From: Dactylellina haptotyla
Lineage: Eukaryota; Ascomycota; Orbiliomycetes; Orbiliales; Orbiliaceae
DNA: 64,000 bases
Assembly (NCBI GenBank): GCA_031310005.1
Contig: CM062383.1
Span: 1,798,001 to 1,862,000 of the forward strand
Reading direction: 5' to 3'
Part shown: positions 34,910 through 47,197 of the stretch, piece after piece
How the letters are laid out: each line of letters begins with the position of its first letter
Numbering within the stretch: the stretch's first letter is position 1
Program-made: the position numbers and the translations under genes
The notes under the pieces: model-generated
What the model was told of the DNA's origin: nothing
The model's input: the letters and a program-made list of their open reading frames with translations, nothing else
Database searches by the model: none

Positions 34910-36683
34910 ATGAGTCTCGATTTACACCACGAGCCGCAGCTCCATTCGGAGTCGAAGAAGAGCGCCTCGGTACTGGATCCCCAGGAGTATGAATCGGGAC
35001 ACAGCGAGCGCCTCTCTGAGAAAGACGCCAGGTCAACTGCGGCCTCCAACGCGGAGCTCGACCCCAACGGCAAATACTTCCGAGACCTAATACGTCTAAT
35101 CCAATGTAAAATTTGCAATAAACCCCTACAGCAACCACTCGCCCTTCCTTGTGGAGAAACTTTATGTCGAAATTGCCTTCCACCTGCTCACGAAAGGCAA
35201 AACATTTCGTACCCAGACCAACCCGGTCGGAGACGAGGATTCGCTTGCCCATTCAAATTGTGCGAAGGGCAGGAACATTCGCTTGCAGATTGCAATCTTG
35301 ACATCACTCTCACAAACATCTTAACACAGTTGGATAATGTACTGTCCGCAAACCTACCTCCCGGTCCGCTTGGTTTATCCAAATATTTTACGGCCGATCT
35401 AGATGCCAGAGCAGAGGTTAAGCAAACGCAGGCGCGAGTAAGCGTATTGCTTTCCGCTTATAATCTTGCACAGAATGGCGACCTTCCCTTCGAGTCAGGT
35501 TTCCCCCAACATACAATACCAGACGGATCTCTGACGAGTAAAACGAGCGACGGGCCGCTTTTAACGACCCTCCTAGCTGCGACGCGTTCGGAATTCGATT
35601 GCCAGGTTTGTTATTGTCTATACAACTCCCCTATTACCACATCCTGCGGACATACTTTCTGCGAGAGTTGTCTTGAACGTATAAGGGATCATTCCAATTT
35701 GTGCCCTTTCTGTCGCAGACCGCTATCGTCCTATCGAAATATCACAACTGGGAAGAGCAACAGGCGTCTCACAGAATTATTATCGCTCATGTATCCGGAT
35801 GCCATTTCCGCTAGAAAGACACAAATCTCCGAAGATATGCCCGAGGGAGAACAGACAGTCCCGATATTTGCGTGTGCGATGACGTTCCCTCGGATGCCAA
35901 TGTTTCTGCACATATTCGAGCCACGATATCGCCAGATGATTCGAAAGGCTATCGCCGATGGCACTAGATGCTTTGGTATGGTGACTCATCGACAGGGCGA
36001 GGCACCGATCGCTGATGGCGACTTCGACGCACCTTTCAATAGATACGGGACTATGCTCTATATTACAAACGTTCAAATGTTTCCAGACGGGCGAAGTCTC
36101 ATAGAAACAATAGGGACGTATAGATTCAAGATTCTATCTTATTCCTGGAAGGATGGATATCCTATCGCCAAAATCGAGCGAGTTGAAGATATTCCGTACG
36201 CAGATGAAGAGTCGATGGAGGCCACCGAACGCACTCTCAATCCGTCATCCGATTGCAACCCGGAAAACCTGGCTTGTTTGTCAACACAGGAGCTGCACCA
36301 AAATTGCCTTAATTTTGTAAGCTTGATGCGGAACAGTTCGGTTGGGTGGTTTACAGATAGAATTTTGAATACCTATGGCCATCCACCGCAAGACCCTGCT
36401 TTGTTTCCGTTTTGGATGGCCACATTACTGCCTGTTAACGAGCAAGAGAAATATCTGGTGTTGGTTTCTACAAGTGTTCGAGAGCGTCTCAAGCTAATCA
36501 TGGTTTGGATCAAGGCGATGGAACAAAAGAGATGGTGAGTAATATTGTCTTTTGTTCCTCGTCTTTGAGTTCCTGTGCTGGCAGCGATACGACTGTAGTC
36601 GATATTATGCCTCCACGTAGACCCGTTAATGATTAAATAGGCTGTCTACAGGAGGATTAGGGGCCTCATGCATCGTGTCCTGA
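34910..36683 (+). CDS. crgA: CrgA-like RING-finger/LON-domain protein with CaaX tail
   Basis: Exon 1 is 34910-36534 and exon 2 is 36641-36683, 555 residues. Two RING-type zinc fingers occur: residues 66-118 (CKICNKPLQQPLALPCGETL, then CRNC) and the classical C3HC4 ring 231-268 (CQVCYCLYNSPITTSCGHTF CESC ... CPFC split by a short loop). A LON-protease N-terminal (substrate-binding) domain follows from about 315 (FPRMPMFLHIFEPRYRQMI). No Lon ATPase or peptidase part exists, so it is a likely ubiquitin ligase of the LONRF/CrgA type; Mucor CrgA, with rings and a prenylation box, represses carotenogenesis. Splicing to 36641 ends the protein in ASCIVS, a CaaX motif. Without splicing the frame stops at 36538. 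A second acceptor 11 nt later gives a different tail. Confidence 0.88.
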
Positions 36684-37626
36684 GGCTGATACCAACATTA
36701 GCGCTTGTAATCGTCACGATATACATATCTCTCATAAGCGGGCAGAAGGAAGAAACGAAAGAGCCAAAAAAGTCTCATGAATTGTCTTTTTATTTTATAA
36801 CTACCATTTTTGCGGTCATATCCTCAGCGGTAGTACTCTCGCGAGCTCGGTATACTCCTTAGGGCTATTCTGGAAGCATCGCTGTGGTGTTTGGCGTTGG
36901 TTATTATATGTATTTACCCCTGTACTCCATTTGAAGCTTAATGGTTATATCTCGTTCCGTTGAATTACCGATATTTATCTTAACTTTGGTATCCCGAAAT
37001 CCGCGTGCTGTTAGAGGGTGGTATATTAGTATGTAGGTTTTTTGGCTAAGATACACATATATTTTATCAAATAGCTTGCACATATAGTAAGCTTCTAAAT
37101 CGACAAGTCTTTCTCAAAGAAATATACTCTACCAAATTGGAATAGTATGATAAAACAGAGTAACGGTATAGGGATCATTGAAAATATCGGATTAGGATGA
37201 TATTGATATGCTTTGTAGAAAGAAAAAATTAAAAATTGATAACACATTACTTGAGTGAAAAACAAAGAGTATTAATTGTAGGTGGCCATCAAACTTTGAG
37301 TATGTACAGATGAATTGCATGTCATCAAACATCGGGGTATGTGCTCCGGGCGAGTAAAAAGGGTAAAAAAAGCAACCTAGTCATTGCTAATAAACAGTAG
37401 TGATCCTTACACTCCCAATCCCCGGCGGGAGGAAGTTTATGATGTAAGTTAGAAGCACCCAAAACGCCAACCAGTATATATACAAAAATTAGTCGTGATA
37501 ATCCAAAAAATGCAACGCCGGCTAAAACGATGTAGCACCTCACCCAAAAGGGAAGCAAGCTGCCGGTAGGAATGATGAAAATGGGAAATGACATTGTTCA
37601 TAGGCTAAGAGAGTAGGCATGGTCGT
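36684..37626. other. Convergent spacer with two small hydrophobic frames
   Basis: AT-rich 3' regions of the RING/LON gene and the b561 gene. A plus-strand frame at 36668-36862 and a minus-strand frame at 37325-37594 encode hydrophobic stretches; neither is called as a separate gene. Confidence 0.45.
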
Positions 37627-39357
37627 CTAGTTTTTGAGCTTAACATCCTGGAAAATGCCAAGGTCGTGCTGGGAATCTGCACCAGAAAATGCAAGTTGCA
37701 TAACTTGTGGGGATTCATCCATCTGCGGTGTTGCGTACATTGGCTGGGGGCTGAATGTCTGAGGTGGGTATTCGCCCTTGAAATATGGATCGATATAAAC
37801 TTCATCCGGAACTGCAGGAGGTATCGTGAAAACTCCCGGGATTTCGTATATGAAAGGTTCGTAATGTTTCGTGTCCTCAGGTTCCTCCATTTCGAATCCA
37901 TCGAATCCATCCGCTGCGTGTCGAGCTGTCGCCAATTGCTTTTTCCTGAGCTCTTCGTTATCTGTTTTACCGATTCCCATTTTGTGCTCCCAAATCTTGA
38001 TGGCTCCATATCCTAGTAGATAAACCGCACCAACGATAGCGGCGCAACCGGCATATATAGCTTTAGGTGGTAAACTTGCATCTGCAAGCGGGAGTCCAAG
38101 ACCGCCATTAACAATTCCCATGATGATTGCGGATCTACCAAGCCAGATGTGGCAGTAAGATAGCCAGGTCCTTTTTCTCTTCGCTTTAAAAACGATATGA
38201 TGGGAAGCTCCGAGGATGACCTGGAAAAATAGAAGGATCATCACCACAACACCAATGAACTGATGGGAGTATAGGAAATGCGATTTGAGCGTGTCGCTTG
38301 CCATGACACCTGTTGCGAGCCCAACGATGGACAAAGAAAAACTAAGAACTTGTAAAGTTATATGGACGTATACTGCTTGCCGGATGGTGTGTCTGAGGAG
38401 ACGAATGATGATTCCGCCAAGGGGGAAGAGGACAACAAATGCAAGACTCATTACGACAGCTAGTTTCTAGTCAGCGATTTCAATTCTTTCAATTTCTCTC
38501 AAAGTGAAGCTTTTTAAGATCGAATCGGAATTAGAACTCACCATGTGCTATAATAAAGTCTTTTCGTTTTTTGATTAGTTCGTTTGGTACGGTGTATAGT
38601 GAGCCAGATGCTTGTGGATTCAAAGGAATGGGAGCAGGTGGGTTTGGGTCGTCGACGACTGCTACCGTCATGTCGAGGGTAAAGACACCATATGAGTCTT
38701 CATCGTGCTGCAGGATATTCTCTTGCAAATTACTGCTTTCCAATGGCTGTGCCTGATTCTGGGCCCAAATCCAATTTGAGGCATGATTACCAACATCAAG
38801 ACTACCACCAGCCCACCTCTTGCAATTGCTGCAAGTAAACAGAGCAGTGATCTGACCGTCTATTATTCCAGAACCCTCGAGAATAGTAACGTCGGTTTGC
38901 GGGTAGTAATGAGGTGCGATTTGCCCACTTAAAGTTTGCAACGATTTCCAAGGTTAGTCAGAATCATAGGAATGGTAGTTCGATGGGCGTTAACCTACGA
39001 TGACAATCTTGGGGACACGGTTACGTTGGCGCTAGCAGTTCCGGGGTAGATGATGAACATGAGAGCACCCGCCATTCGATTGCCAATGCCAACAGCAGTC
39101 CAGCCTTTCGCGGCGGCACCGGTAACTCTGATAAGCATGTAGCCATCATCTTCACGAGCTGTTGTAAGGGGCATGACAACGGAAACGCAAAATTTGCCGG
39201 TAGGGTCGCAGTAGTTTGCCTGTGAGTATGCAAACCTCACTATAGGGTACTGGTTAGTATGAATGCGAGGAGAGGATATGGGGTGGAAAGGATATATAGC
39301 CATGCACATACCGAGATGTGAGAAGAAGAAAAAGAAGATGTACCGAAACAGCCGCAT
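37627..39357 (-). CDS. DOMON-cytochrome b561 membrane oxidoreductase
   Basis: Four exons (39312-39357, 38999-39239, 38542-38927, 37627-38459), 501 residues. A hydrophobic signal (MRLFRYIFFFFFSHL) leads into an extracellular DOMON/cellobiose-dehydrogenase-type cytochrome domain (YCDPTGKFCVSVVMPL, GWTAVGIGNRMAGALMFIIY, the Met being a plausible haem ligand). A cytochrome b561 core with about five or six helices follows, with haem-ligand-type His in YVHITLQ, YSHQFIGVVV, GASHHI and YCHIWLGRSA. The C-terminal tail is cytosolic and Pro-rich. Such proteins move electrons across the membrane, often annotated as iron/ferric reductases; the substrate is not evident here. The third exon carries the CSNC pair in the DOMON part. 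Confidence 0.93.
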
Positions 39358-41390
39358 ATTGAAGTGTTCCGACAATCGCGAGTCCGATGGGTAAAAACCA
39401 AATATGTAAAAGTCCGAGGGCGGTAAGGTTGATATTTGGTGATATCAGTGACCTTGTGGTATCGACATGGGAGAATTGGTAAGAGGCGGGCGGTAAATGT
39501 GTTGTCGCCTAGCCCACCCAGCGACAATTGGTCGAGATCGAAAATGAGGATTCGATTCTGTCTGCCAGAGACGAAACCGGTACACCGAAATGCTCGAGCT
39601 GGCTTCTGTAAGCTACCGCTGCTGGTTCGGCTTGTTTTCGTGCCCCGTCAAAGTCTACCTGGCCCGCTGTTTGGCCAATATATATACATACATATATGTA
39701 CAAAACTCTTCGAAAGGTTCGTAGTTGTCGCCACCGTTCGTTGTTTCCTGCGGGAAGAGGCAGCCGAAACGAAAGAATTGGATCGGAAACCAATCCGCAC
39801 ACGGTTCTTCGCTCAAGGGCGGGTTTGGCGGCAGCACGCAGAGGGCCGAAGTCGAGACGTTCGTTCGATCTTGTTGCTTTCAGCCGAAAGGACAAGAACG
39901 AAATGCAAGAAAATGAGAAAATAAAAATAAAATGAAATAAAAAATACAAATTTTGTCCAGAGGGAGATGGGCCGCAGCGCACAACGGGGGCCTGCTAGCT
40001 ACTTGTACGCGTCAAGAAAGAGGGAGGGAGAGGGAGAGGAGCAGCGAATAGGGAGCAGGAGAAGAAGAAGAAGAAGAAGAGGAGGAGGAAGAAGGAGAGG
40101 GACAGGCGGCGGCGGCAGAACAGCTGACTTTGAGCTGATGGTGTCGACGCCGGTTCTGGGCGCCGCGATTGGCTGCCGGGGCAGGTGGTTGGTTGGCTGC
40201 CAGTTGGTGAGCGAGCAGGAAGGAAGGAAAGGCGGGACACAGCCCAGCGGGCAGTTAATCGTGCTCTCTTCCATTGTTCCTGCGCGGGCTGGCCAGTCGC
40301 ATGCGAGTGCGCACCCAAAAGCTGGCTCGCTGGTCGGGCCCCGGCCTGCTGCAGCCTGCTCCAGCCAACCGCAGCGGCGGGCTAAGCGCCGTGCGACCCA
40401 CGCACAATCCGGCCGATGCCGAGTCACAGCCGTCCACGCCCATCGAGCCAATGGGCAAACTACCATTGCCATCCCTCCATTTTATCCGAACAGGACCTGC
40501 GATGGCAGGGGTGGCCAGTGGCTTCCTCCAAGCTCGATATCGTCGCTCAAGCGATATTATCATCATCCATCTCACCGTTAGCGAGATAATGTGCGCCATA
40601 TTTCTTGGTCGCCCTCTCGTCACCATCCCTCAACCGCTGTGGAGGCGGGTTCCAGAAAGAACAAGAGGCCTTTGACGGGTTTATCTTATTGTTCTTTATT
40701 TTTACTTTTCCCTTTGTTTCTATTTTTCATTCCTTTTTTTGAGATGGAGGGGCCAGACGATGTCCAAACAAGCAACAAGCGTCTAGGAAACCGCTTGGCA
40801 GCTTCCATCGTTGGGTTAGGCCAAAGTCACCACCTTTCCGGCCATCGTTGGATATTTCAAATGGCCCATATCTTGGCCACGGATTCCTCCTCTAGATAAG
40901 CGCCAATATTAATGAACCCCTTCTGCTCTATCTTGGAAGGATGCTTCGTATCAGCCTCACAACATCAACACCGCATGTGTGCATGCCTCCTGCGCTCTCA
41001 TGGAAAAATTCGTGCTGTTCGTTTCATATGGAATAAATATTCTGGCCGAAAGATTCTGTACTTTTTCTAGGAAGTGATAAACTTTTATTGTTTCAGCCTG
41101 TTGGTTGTTGAAGCGGGGCACGCCGAAGCGGGACCTTGTCTGCTGTGCCGCTGAGTTGCACCATCTAACGGCCACATTCGTAATAGTTCAGGCTGCCGAA
41201 GCCTTATGGTGGCCCAGAACAAGACAACTTTTAACGTATCCCGGGCTAAAAACACCGGTTATAGGTGATAATAAACCGTCTGATGGGCGGGAAAGGCTCC
41301 AGTATCTGTCCATTCTCTATATTTATTGAGCCAGCTATCATCCAACTAGAATACATGTCCTGTGATAGAATCAGAATGAAAACACACCCC

Positions 41391-41424
<34 letters not shown>

Positions 41425-41666
41425 TTATACAAATGGCGCATTCCGTCACATTCACGAACCTAGCATTGTCATGAATATAGTCTCGAAGAAGGAAAGAAGG
41501 AGAGAAATCACAGGTGATAGTTCCCATGAAACTCTGCAATCATTAGGAATCGGATAAGTGGAAAACAATGTGGAAAAAATGCAGCAAGAGTAAATCGGAA
41601 AGAAAAAGAAACCGAAGGCTATCAAAATATTCATCTCAGAATACTCCATGAGGGCTTATGGAACCA
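39358..41666. other. 2.3-kb intergenic region, GC-rich then AT-rich
   Basis: Promoter of the b561 gene and 3' region of the F-box gene. Contains a GAA/GAG-rich stretch at about 40060-40105 and a 22-nt A run at 41391-41412. Open frames on both strands at 39967-40626 arise from GC-rich DNA and were not called. Confidence 0.5.
41391..41412. repeat. (A)22 homopolymer
   Basis: Uninterrupted run of 22 A on the plus strand, about 250 bp beyond the F-box gene stop codon. It could equally be read as a T run on that gene's strand. Confidence 0.9.
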
Positions 41667-44600
41667 TTAATTGTGGGTTCCTATGTTAAACCCGCCAAAG
41701 TAAACGAATGGATCTCGTTGTAATTTCGGCATCACAGCTCTAGACATTGCTTCTCGAAAGGCCTTTTCCGTACTAGTCGGTTCACACCCTTTGAAGCGAG
41801 TACTCTGGATATTGATGGCTTCAAGAGCTTCCCACTTGGTACCATCGATCAGATTTTCGCAAACGCAAACTGAAGCTAGATTGAGTGCAACAAGAAGACG
41901 GGAAAACTTGGCTGACAAAATTTCGCACAAGTGAGAGCCATCCGCGATCTCGACGTTCTCCTTTGTCTCGCCGGTAGGCGACCTCCATGCTCGATACGTC
42001 AAGGTACGGATTTCAGGGGTTTTGAGTACCGAAAAGGCACGTGCCAAACCTATAGGAAAGAAGTTAGTCCAAAGAGAACAAGCTTGACTGCAAAGTATCC
42101 ACCTACCTCTTGAGGTGATGCCAATGCATTGTTCGATGTGGAGATGTTTGAGAGATGGTAAGCGTTGAAGAAGGGAACACAAGAGTGCGTCGTGGATATA
42201 AGGAAAGTTTCTCAATCCAAGGGAAGTAAGCGTGGTAGTTGCCGGGAGAATATCCGCTGCAATAGTTGCGAGATTTCTGTGTTCAGGAATATGCTCTTGA
42301 CCAGCCTCTAGTTGGAGCAATTGCAACTGCGAGAAATATCGGGTGGCTTTCCACAAGCCTCGAACATCCAACTTACGGTGGATATTATCATCCAAAGATA
42401 GACGATTCAAGTTGGGATACGTTTTGTTCAACATGAGAAGACCTTGGAAAGCACCTCCAAATCTAGCGATGAGGTTTGTGAGGCTAGGACAGGATGCTAT
42501 TATCATAGATAGGCTCTTAGCTGAATTAAAGGCAATGAGCTTCTCTTTTTCGGTGGTCCGAATAAAATCGGTAGGTGTCCAGCCGTCGACTCTTGTGAAT
42601 GGTATCTCTATTTTGACCTCACGAACCAGGATAGACAGATCAGAATTTGCCGTAACAGAACGGGCAAATTGATCTAGGGATCGGATAGACGTGATGGGGA
42701 CGGTGCGGTAAATTTCCGTCTGGCACAAAGACCTCCACAAGGTGTTAACTTTGCGGAGAGGGTCCAGATTTAAGTTTTTACGACGAACTATCGTTTCTTC
42801 GCTATATATCCCATCATGTTCATCCGCTAGAGGCCCCCGCATCATATCCTCTTCGATAATAAGTTTGAATATCTCGAGTAGAATCTCGTTTGGGATCTTT
42901 GCGATCGCTGGCTCGCCTGTAGCATTGGGAATCTTTGGGCTGGCACCAATCGGCTGGTATCTAGCGTTTTCTGGTTTGAAGAGTAGTTCGTTTTTAGGGG
43001 AAAGAGATCCACGTTCGGACTTATAGAATACGGTTAAATTTAGATTCCTCACGTTCGAAAATGAGGACGGAGAAATACTCACAAATACCGTCGCAATTTC
43101 TTTGCATTGGGGTTTCCCCGAAATAGAACCCCTTTCCCCCCCTAAATGCCCTGTGTTTTTGACATCCGTGGTTGCATTGTTTTCTTCAAGTAAAGGTTTA
43201 CTGATGCCAGGCTCTTCGCCAAGCGCTTTCTCGGTATTCTTAGAGACAGCCTTCGATATAGTTTCATTCTTGGTGCTCGTTGTCGTTTCTCCAATTTCAT
43301 CATTCAGCTTATTAATTTTAGCCCCACTTTGCTTAGGAATCAGCGTGGCATGCGAATTCTTCTGAAGCTTCGAAGTTGTTGGATTTTTTGGTTCCAACGG
43401 CTTTATATTGGCCCTAGAGAGCATGTCCCTCCAAACCGGTGTCAAAGGTGATCCAGCTGCAACCCTGGCTTCTTCTTGGGTACGGACACACCACGTTTTG
43501 ATGACGCAATCTCGTGAGACATGTCCATTTTTCCAACATTTGAAACAAACGGTCCTAATCCTACCTCCATATAGCGCTTCTGAAGACCGAGACTCTGGGC
43601 GTTTACCTAGCACGAATGTAGGTTGCGGTGATTGTTTTTGAGAGTCTAGAGATGCAGAGCTAGCGGAAGTAGGACTTTGATCTCTTGATTGACGGTTATT
43701 TTTCTCGGAATGGTCAGTTGGACGGTTTGTTGCTAGAATTTGTTGTTTGGACCCGTTCCGCTTCGCATCAGTTGGAGGGCTGGACGAAGAAGGCAAAAAC
43801 TGATCCCAGAGACTATTGAGATCCACAGTTGTATCGACCTGACTCCATGATTCATATTTCGTATTGTCAGGTACTGATTTAGGATCCCATTCGGGACGTT
43901 CAGTCCCTGGAGGATATTTTAGTCTGTCTTCCCAATCTGGCGGTAGCTTTGGAGTACGTCGGCGTTTTGGTGGTGGTGGCTCGGGTTTTTGGTCTCTTCC
44001 AAGAAGTTTTGCAAAGAAATGAACATTCTCACGAATGATTTGCTCGGCCGGAGGTGGTGTTTCGGGAGGGAGACCACATATTTCTCTTTGAGCACAACGG
44101 GCGCAGTTGGGCCAGAGGGATCGGCATTTGTGGCACCATGTGTAGAGACGCACTGGCTTCATGAATTCCTTGTATTCATCTCTGTCGATTCCTCGGAATT
44201 TGTCTCGCTTTTCTATCATGATTTTCCTTGCACGGGAGGCGATTGTTTTGTTCTTGGTATCTGTCAAGCTCGCGGTTTTGTCCCATTTCTTTTTCATTCC
44301 TAGTTCACGAGGCCCTTTGCAGGTCGACTTGAAATGTATGTCGAAAGCTAGCTCTTTTCCCGAGTTTGTTTTGGTATTAACTTTGCCTCCATCTGGTTGT
44401 GCCAGTTGAGTGGGTGGCTTGTAGGCGAACGCTTGGAGAACGGACAGCTCTCGCTGTTCCTGAATTAGTGTCTGGATACTCCTAAGAGTCTCTCGAAACG
44501 GCGTAACTTTTGAGCTTGCTCTCCGTCTGTCTATGTCGGCTTGAATAGGAGATGGCTTGACGGGATGCCGAAACGCGCAATTGGATCTAACGCAGCAACC

Positions 44601-44853
44601 TACGAAATCATTAGAATAAATTGAAACTTAGCTAGAAGCTGAGAGATTAGAGTCTACCTCGAAGGAAATCCCTGCAATCAGGTCTAGTGTCGGGAGGCGG
44701 AATTCCTAGTACATTCGTCTGTGTATAGGACTTGACTGGGGCCAGTGGTGGATCATCGCGGCCATCAGCATGTTTAGTTGGTGGTTCTGGTGGAGCACGG
44801 GCATCTTCGGACCAACGCTCACGCAGATAGGCCATGCGATAAGACTTTTTCAT
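41667..44853 (-). CDS. CCCH + CCHC zinc-finger F-box/LRR protein
   Basis: Exon 1 is 44658-44853 and exon 2 starts at 44599; the rest is one stop-free stretch to 41667, in which 43020-43082 and 42050-42106 look like in-frame introns (63 and 57 nt), leaving about 1002 residues. In order: a CCCH finger at 60-77 spanning exons 1-2 (CRDFLRGCCVRSNCAFRH, C-x6-C-x5-C-x3-H), a Cys cluster at about 221-240 (WCHKCRSLWPNCARCAQREI), a proline-rich disordered region, a CCHC knuckle at about 417-430 (CFKCWKNGHVSRDC), another disordered region, an F-box from about 610 (IAKIPNEILLEIFKLI) and leucine-rich repeats. F-box proteins link substrates to SCF ubiquitin ligases; the CCCH and CCHC fingers suggest RNA binding (inference). 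Fusion of two genes is possible, but no stop separates them. Confidence 0.8.
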
Positions 44854-45769
44854 ATTGGCTGGTCTGTGCTCGCAACTAATAATGTTTATATTTAGAGTGA
44901 CGTCAACGACAAATCCATCTTGATTGGCTTGGGTAAGCTGGTCACAAGACCGAGGATGACTGATGCGGGAGCATTGTGAAACTTACCCGAGCTCGCTGTA
45001 CTTGGAATTGCTCTTGTGGGAAGGGAGAGAATGCTTTATGATCGAACTGATGGGTCGCAATTGAAATGCGATGGATAGAGTCAAATTAAGCCAGCGTTAT
45101 GGGGCTAATCGAATCGGTGCAACCATGGCAGAGCAAGGCCGGGGTCAGGCGCAAGCGGAAGTAGTAAACTTACCAAGATTTAGGTGCAACGTTCGGCTTG
45201 ATTACCGGAAGAGGAGTGAATAAAACGTGGGATATTGGTGTGTAACCAACGCAGGCGGGAAAATTGAAGATCAGGTTGAGTCTTACGTCTATGGGAATTA
45301 GAATCCGAGATATTTATTGTGGATGGATATTCGTAACCGGAAGAAGTGTACGCAGGGTGGTTGCAGCAAAGGATAGAGAAGAAGAATCATGGAAGTGAGA
45401 GGATGAGGGAAAGGAAACAGCCGAGGGGCATTAAGTAGATGAGAGGTGGTGCTTCTGAGGGTTTCTGGCGCCTGGTGCGCTCCCCACCGCTTGTAGCAGC
45501 ATGCGAGCAGAGCGACGGTGCGGGAAAGTTAAGTTGGTGGTGGGCGGCAAATGTGTTGCCTGTCGTTGCAGAATGTGGCTGGTAGCTGTGCAACATGTGG
45601 CGGTGCTCGTATTACCTAATCGGCAGCGCGCATCGAATGCAGACAGACTTGGTTCCGGATTACTTGTATATTCAGCCTGTCAAACTATTGTCACCACTCA
45701 TCGGATATCACGGGACCCCCGACAGTTAAACCCCATCGCTAGCAAGCCTGCCCCAACTTTAGGAAAGCT
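44854..45769. promoter_or_regulatory. Divergent promoter of F-box protein and AIM3-like gene
   Basis: 0.9 kb between two divergent starts. No gene or clear element recognised. Confidence 0.45.
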
Positions 45770-47197
45770 ATGAACTCATTCAAATCCATAGCTAAGGGTA
45801 TATAATGACCGACATGAACACCTCTTGTCTCACACGTTCCGCTAAATATCAATAGGTGGATGGCACCCGGAGAAAAATAAGTCTAGCTCCTCAAGTCACA
45901 GTTCGAGTTCTGGCGGGGGCGAGCGTTTCAAAAACTTCAAAGGTCTGCAGCAAGTTGTGAGTAGCCCCTTTCAATATTTATTTCACAAGCCATGGCGCAT
46001 TAATCGCTTGCTGTTCTCTCTTCCTAGGCAAGCTGGACCGGACATGGCTCAAAGGGCGAACCGGACCAGGATCGAGAGAATGTTACCGCAAGGCCTCTTA
46101 CTGCTTTAAAGGATCCTTACTCTTTCGGTGCTCCACCAAGGCGAGACCCGAAGGCGCCGCTTCCACCACCTTCGCAACCTAGTGTTCTGGGAGGCGAGAA
46201 TCCATCGTCCCCGGTTCCTGAGCAGGCCCCGCCTGAGGCACAGGAAGAAGAAGCACCTCAACCTCGAGGCTTCCAGATTAATACAACAGGGTTAAACACT
46301 AGAGGTCTTCCCGCTCCTCCCAAGCGGACAATTGGGTCAACTTCAGTTCCCTCCCCTCCATCTGCTAGCAGACCCACCCCGCCACTTCCAAGTCGAAGTC
46401 AACCTCCACCGCTTCCCGGGCGCCATACTAGTAGCTCTACTAGTTCACACGAAGCCTCAAATTCCTCTGCGAATGTAAATAGCCATGGGATCGCCCCTTC
46501 AACTGCCACAGCTTCAACTCGACTTGCACAAGCAGGTATAACCGTGCCTGGGCTCAACATTGTGTCACAATCCCCAGCATTGCCATCGCGGAGCAAACCC
46601 ACGCCGCCGCCGCCGCCACGCGGTCCCTCTCAGGATGATACATCTCCACTGCCGCCAGCGTACTCGATCAGTGAACTATCTAATCGATTCTCTTCGAAAC
46701 GACCCACCAGTTCGCCATCCACGAAGGAGACTGGGGCGGCAAATCCACCAGAAGGAACAACCTGGGCTCAAAAACAGACAGCTCTTAAAACGGCAGCTCA
46801 GTTTCGCAAGGAACCTGCTAGTGTTTCTATATCGGAGGCTGCCTCAGCTGCACAAATCGCTAACAATTTGCGACAAAGGCACGGAGATCAATTAGTCCAA
46901 GGCTACCAGCGTGCTCAAGCCATGGGAATTGTTGACCAAGTCTCAGGCAGCAGCCCAGCCGAAGCAAAAACCCAGAGAATCCCTTCACAAGCAAAATGGG
47001 GAGATTTAGCATCGCGAGCCACTAAAAATGCTTCGGAATATAGCAATTCTTCCAGCATAACTTCTGAGGCTGTGACAGGGACTCCACCACTGGGACCTAT
47101 AGCAGCCAAGAAGAAACCTCCTCCACCTCCTAAACCTAAGGATTTGGAAACATCAGGTCCTCCACCGCCTATACCCCTTGCTTCAAAGCCTAGATAG
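45770..47197 (+). CDS. AIM3: AIM3-like proline-rich actin-patch protein
   Basis: Three exons (45770-45797, 45856-45956, 46028-47197), 432 residues. The start was placed at the small exon MNSFKSIAK, which joins in phase to GGWHPEKNKSSSSS, the hallmark N terminus of this family; GGGERFKNFKGLQQVASWTG and ALKDPYSFGAPPRRDPKAPL follow. The rest is Pro/Ser-rich with several poly-Pro stretches (KPTPPPPPRGP, KKKPPPPPKPK) suited to SH3 or profilin binding, and an amphipathic middle (TALKTAAQFRKEPASVSISE). Yeast Aim3 sits at cortical actin patches and restrains barbed-end elongation. The family call is from remembered similarity; the disordered remainder adds no support. Confidence 0.75.

Noticed and set aside
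36668-36862. Independent 64-residue two-helix protein gene
   Set aside because: It is in frame with an alternative splice of the RING/LON gene and has no own promoter evidence; reported instead as a possible alternative tail.
37325-37594. Minus-strand 89-residue frame with hydrophobic stretches
   Set aside because: It lies just downstream of the b561 stop in AT-rich DNA, has no recognisable domain, and is most likely 3' UTR.
18548-39357. Idea of a redox cluster (noxR, CCS1, uricase, b561)
   Set aside because: Genes are on both strands, far apart, and interrupted by unrelated ribosomal, TORC2 and RING/LON genes; proximity is probably chance.
39967-40626. Arg/Gly-rich overlapping frames on both strands
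   Set aside because: GC-rich, GAA/GAG-repeat DNA is open in several frames at once; composition, not coding, explains it.
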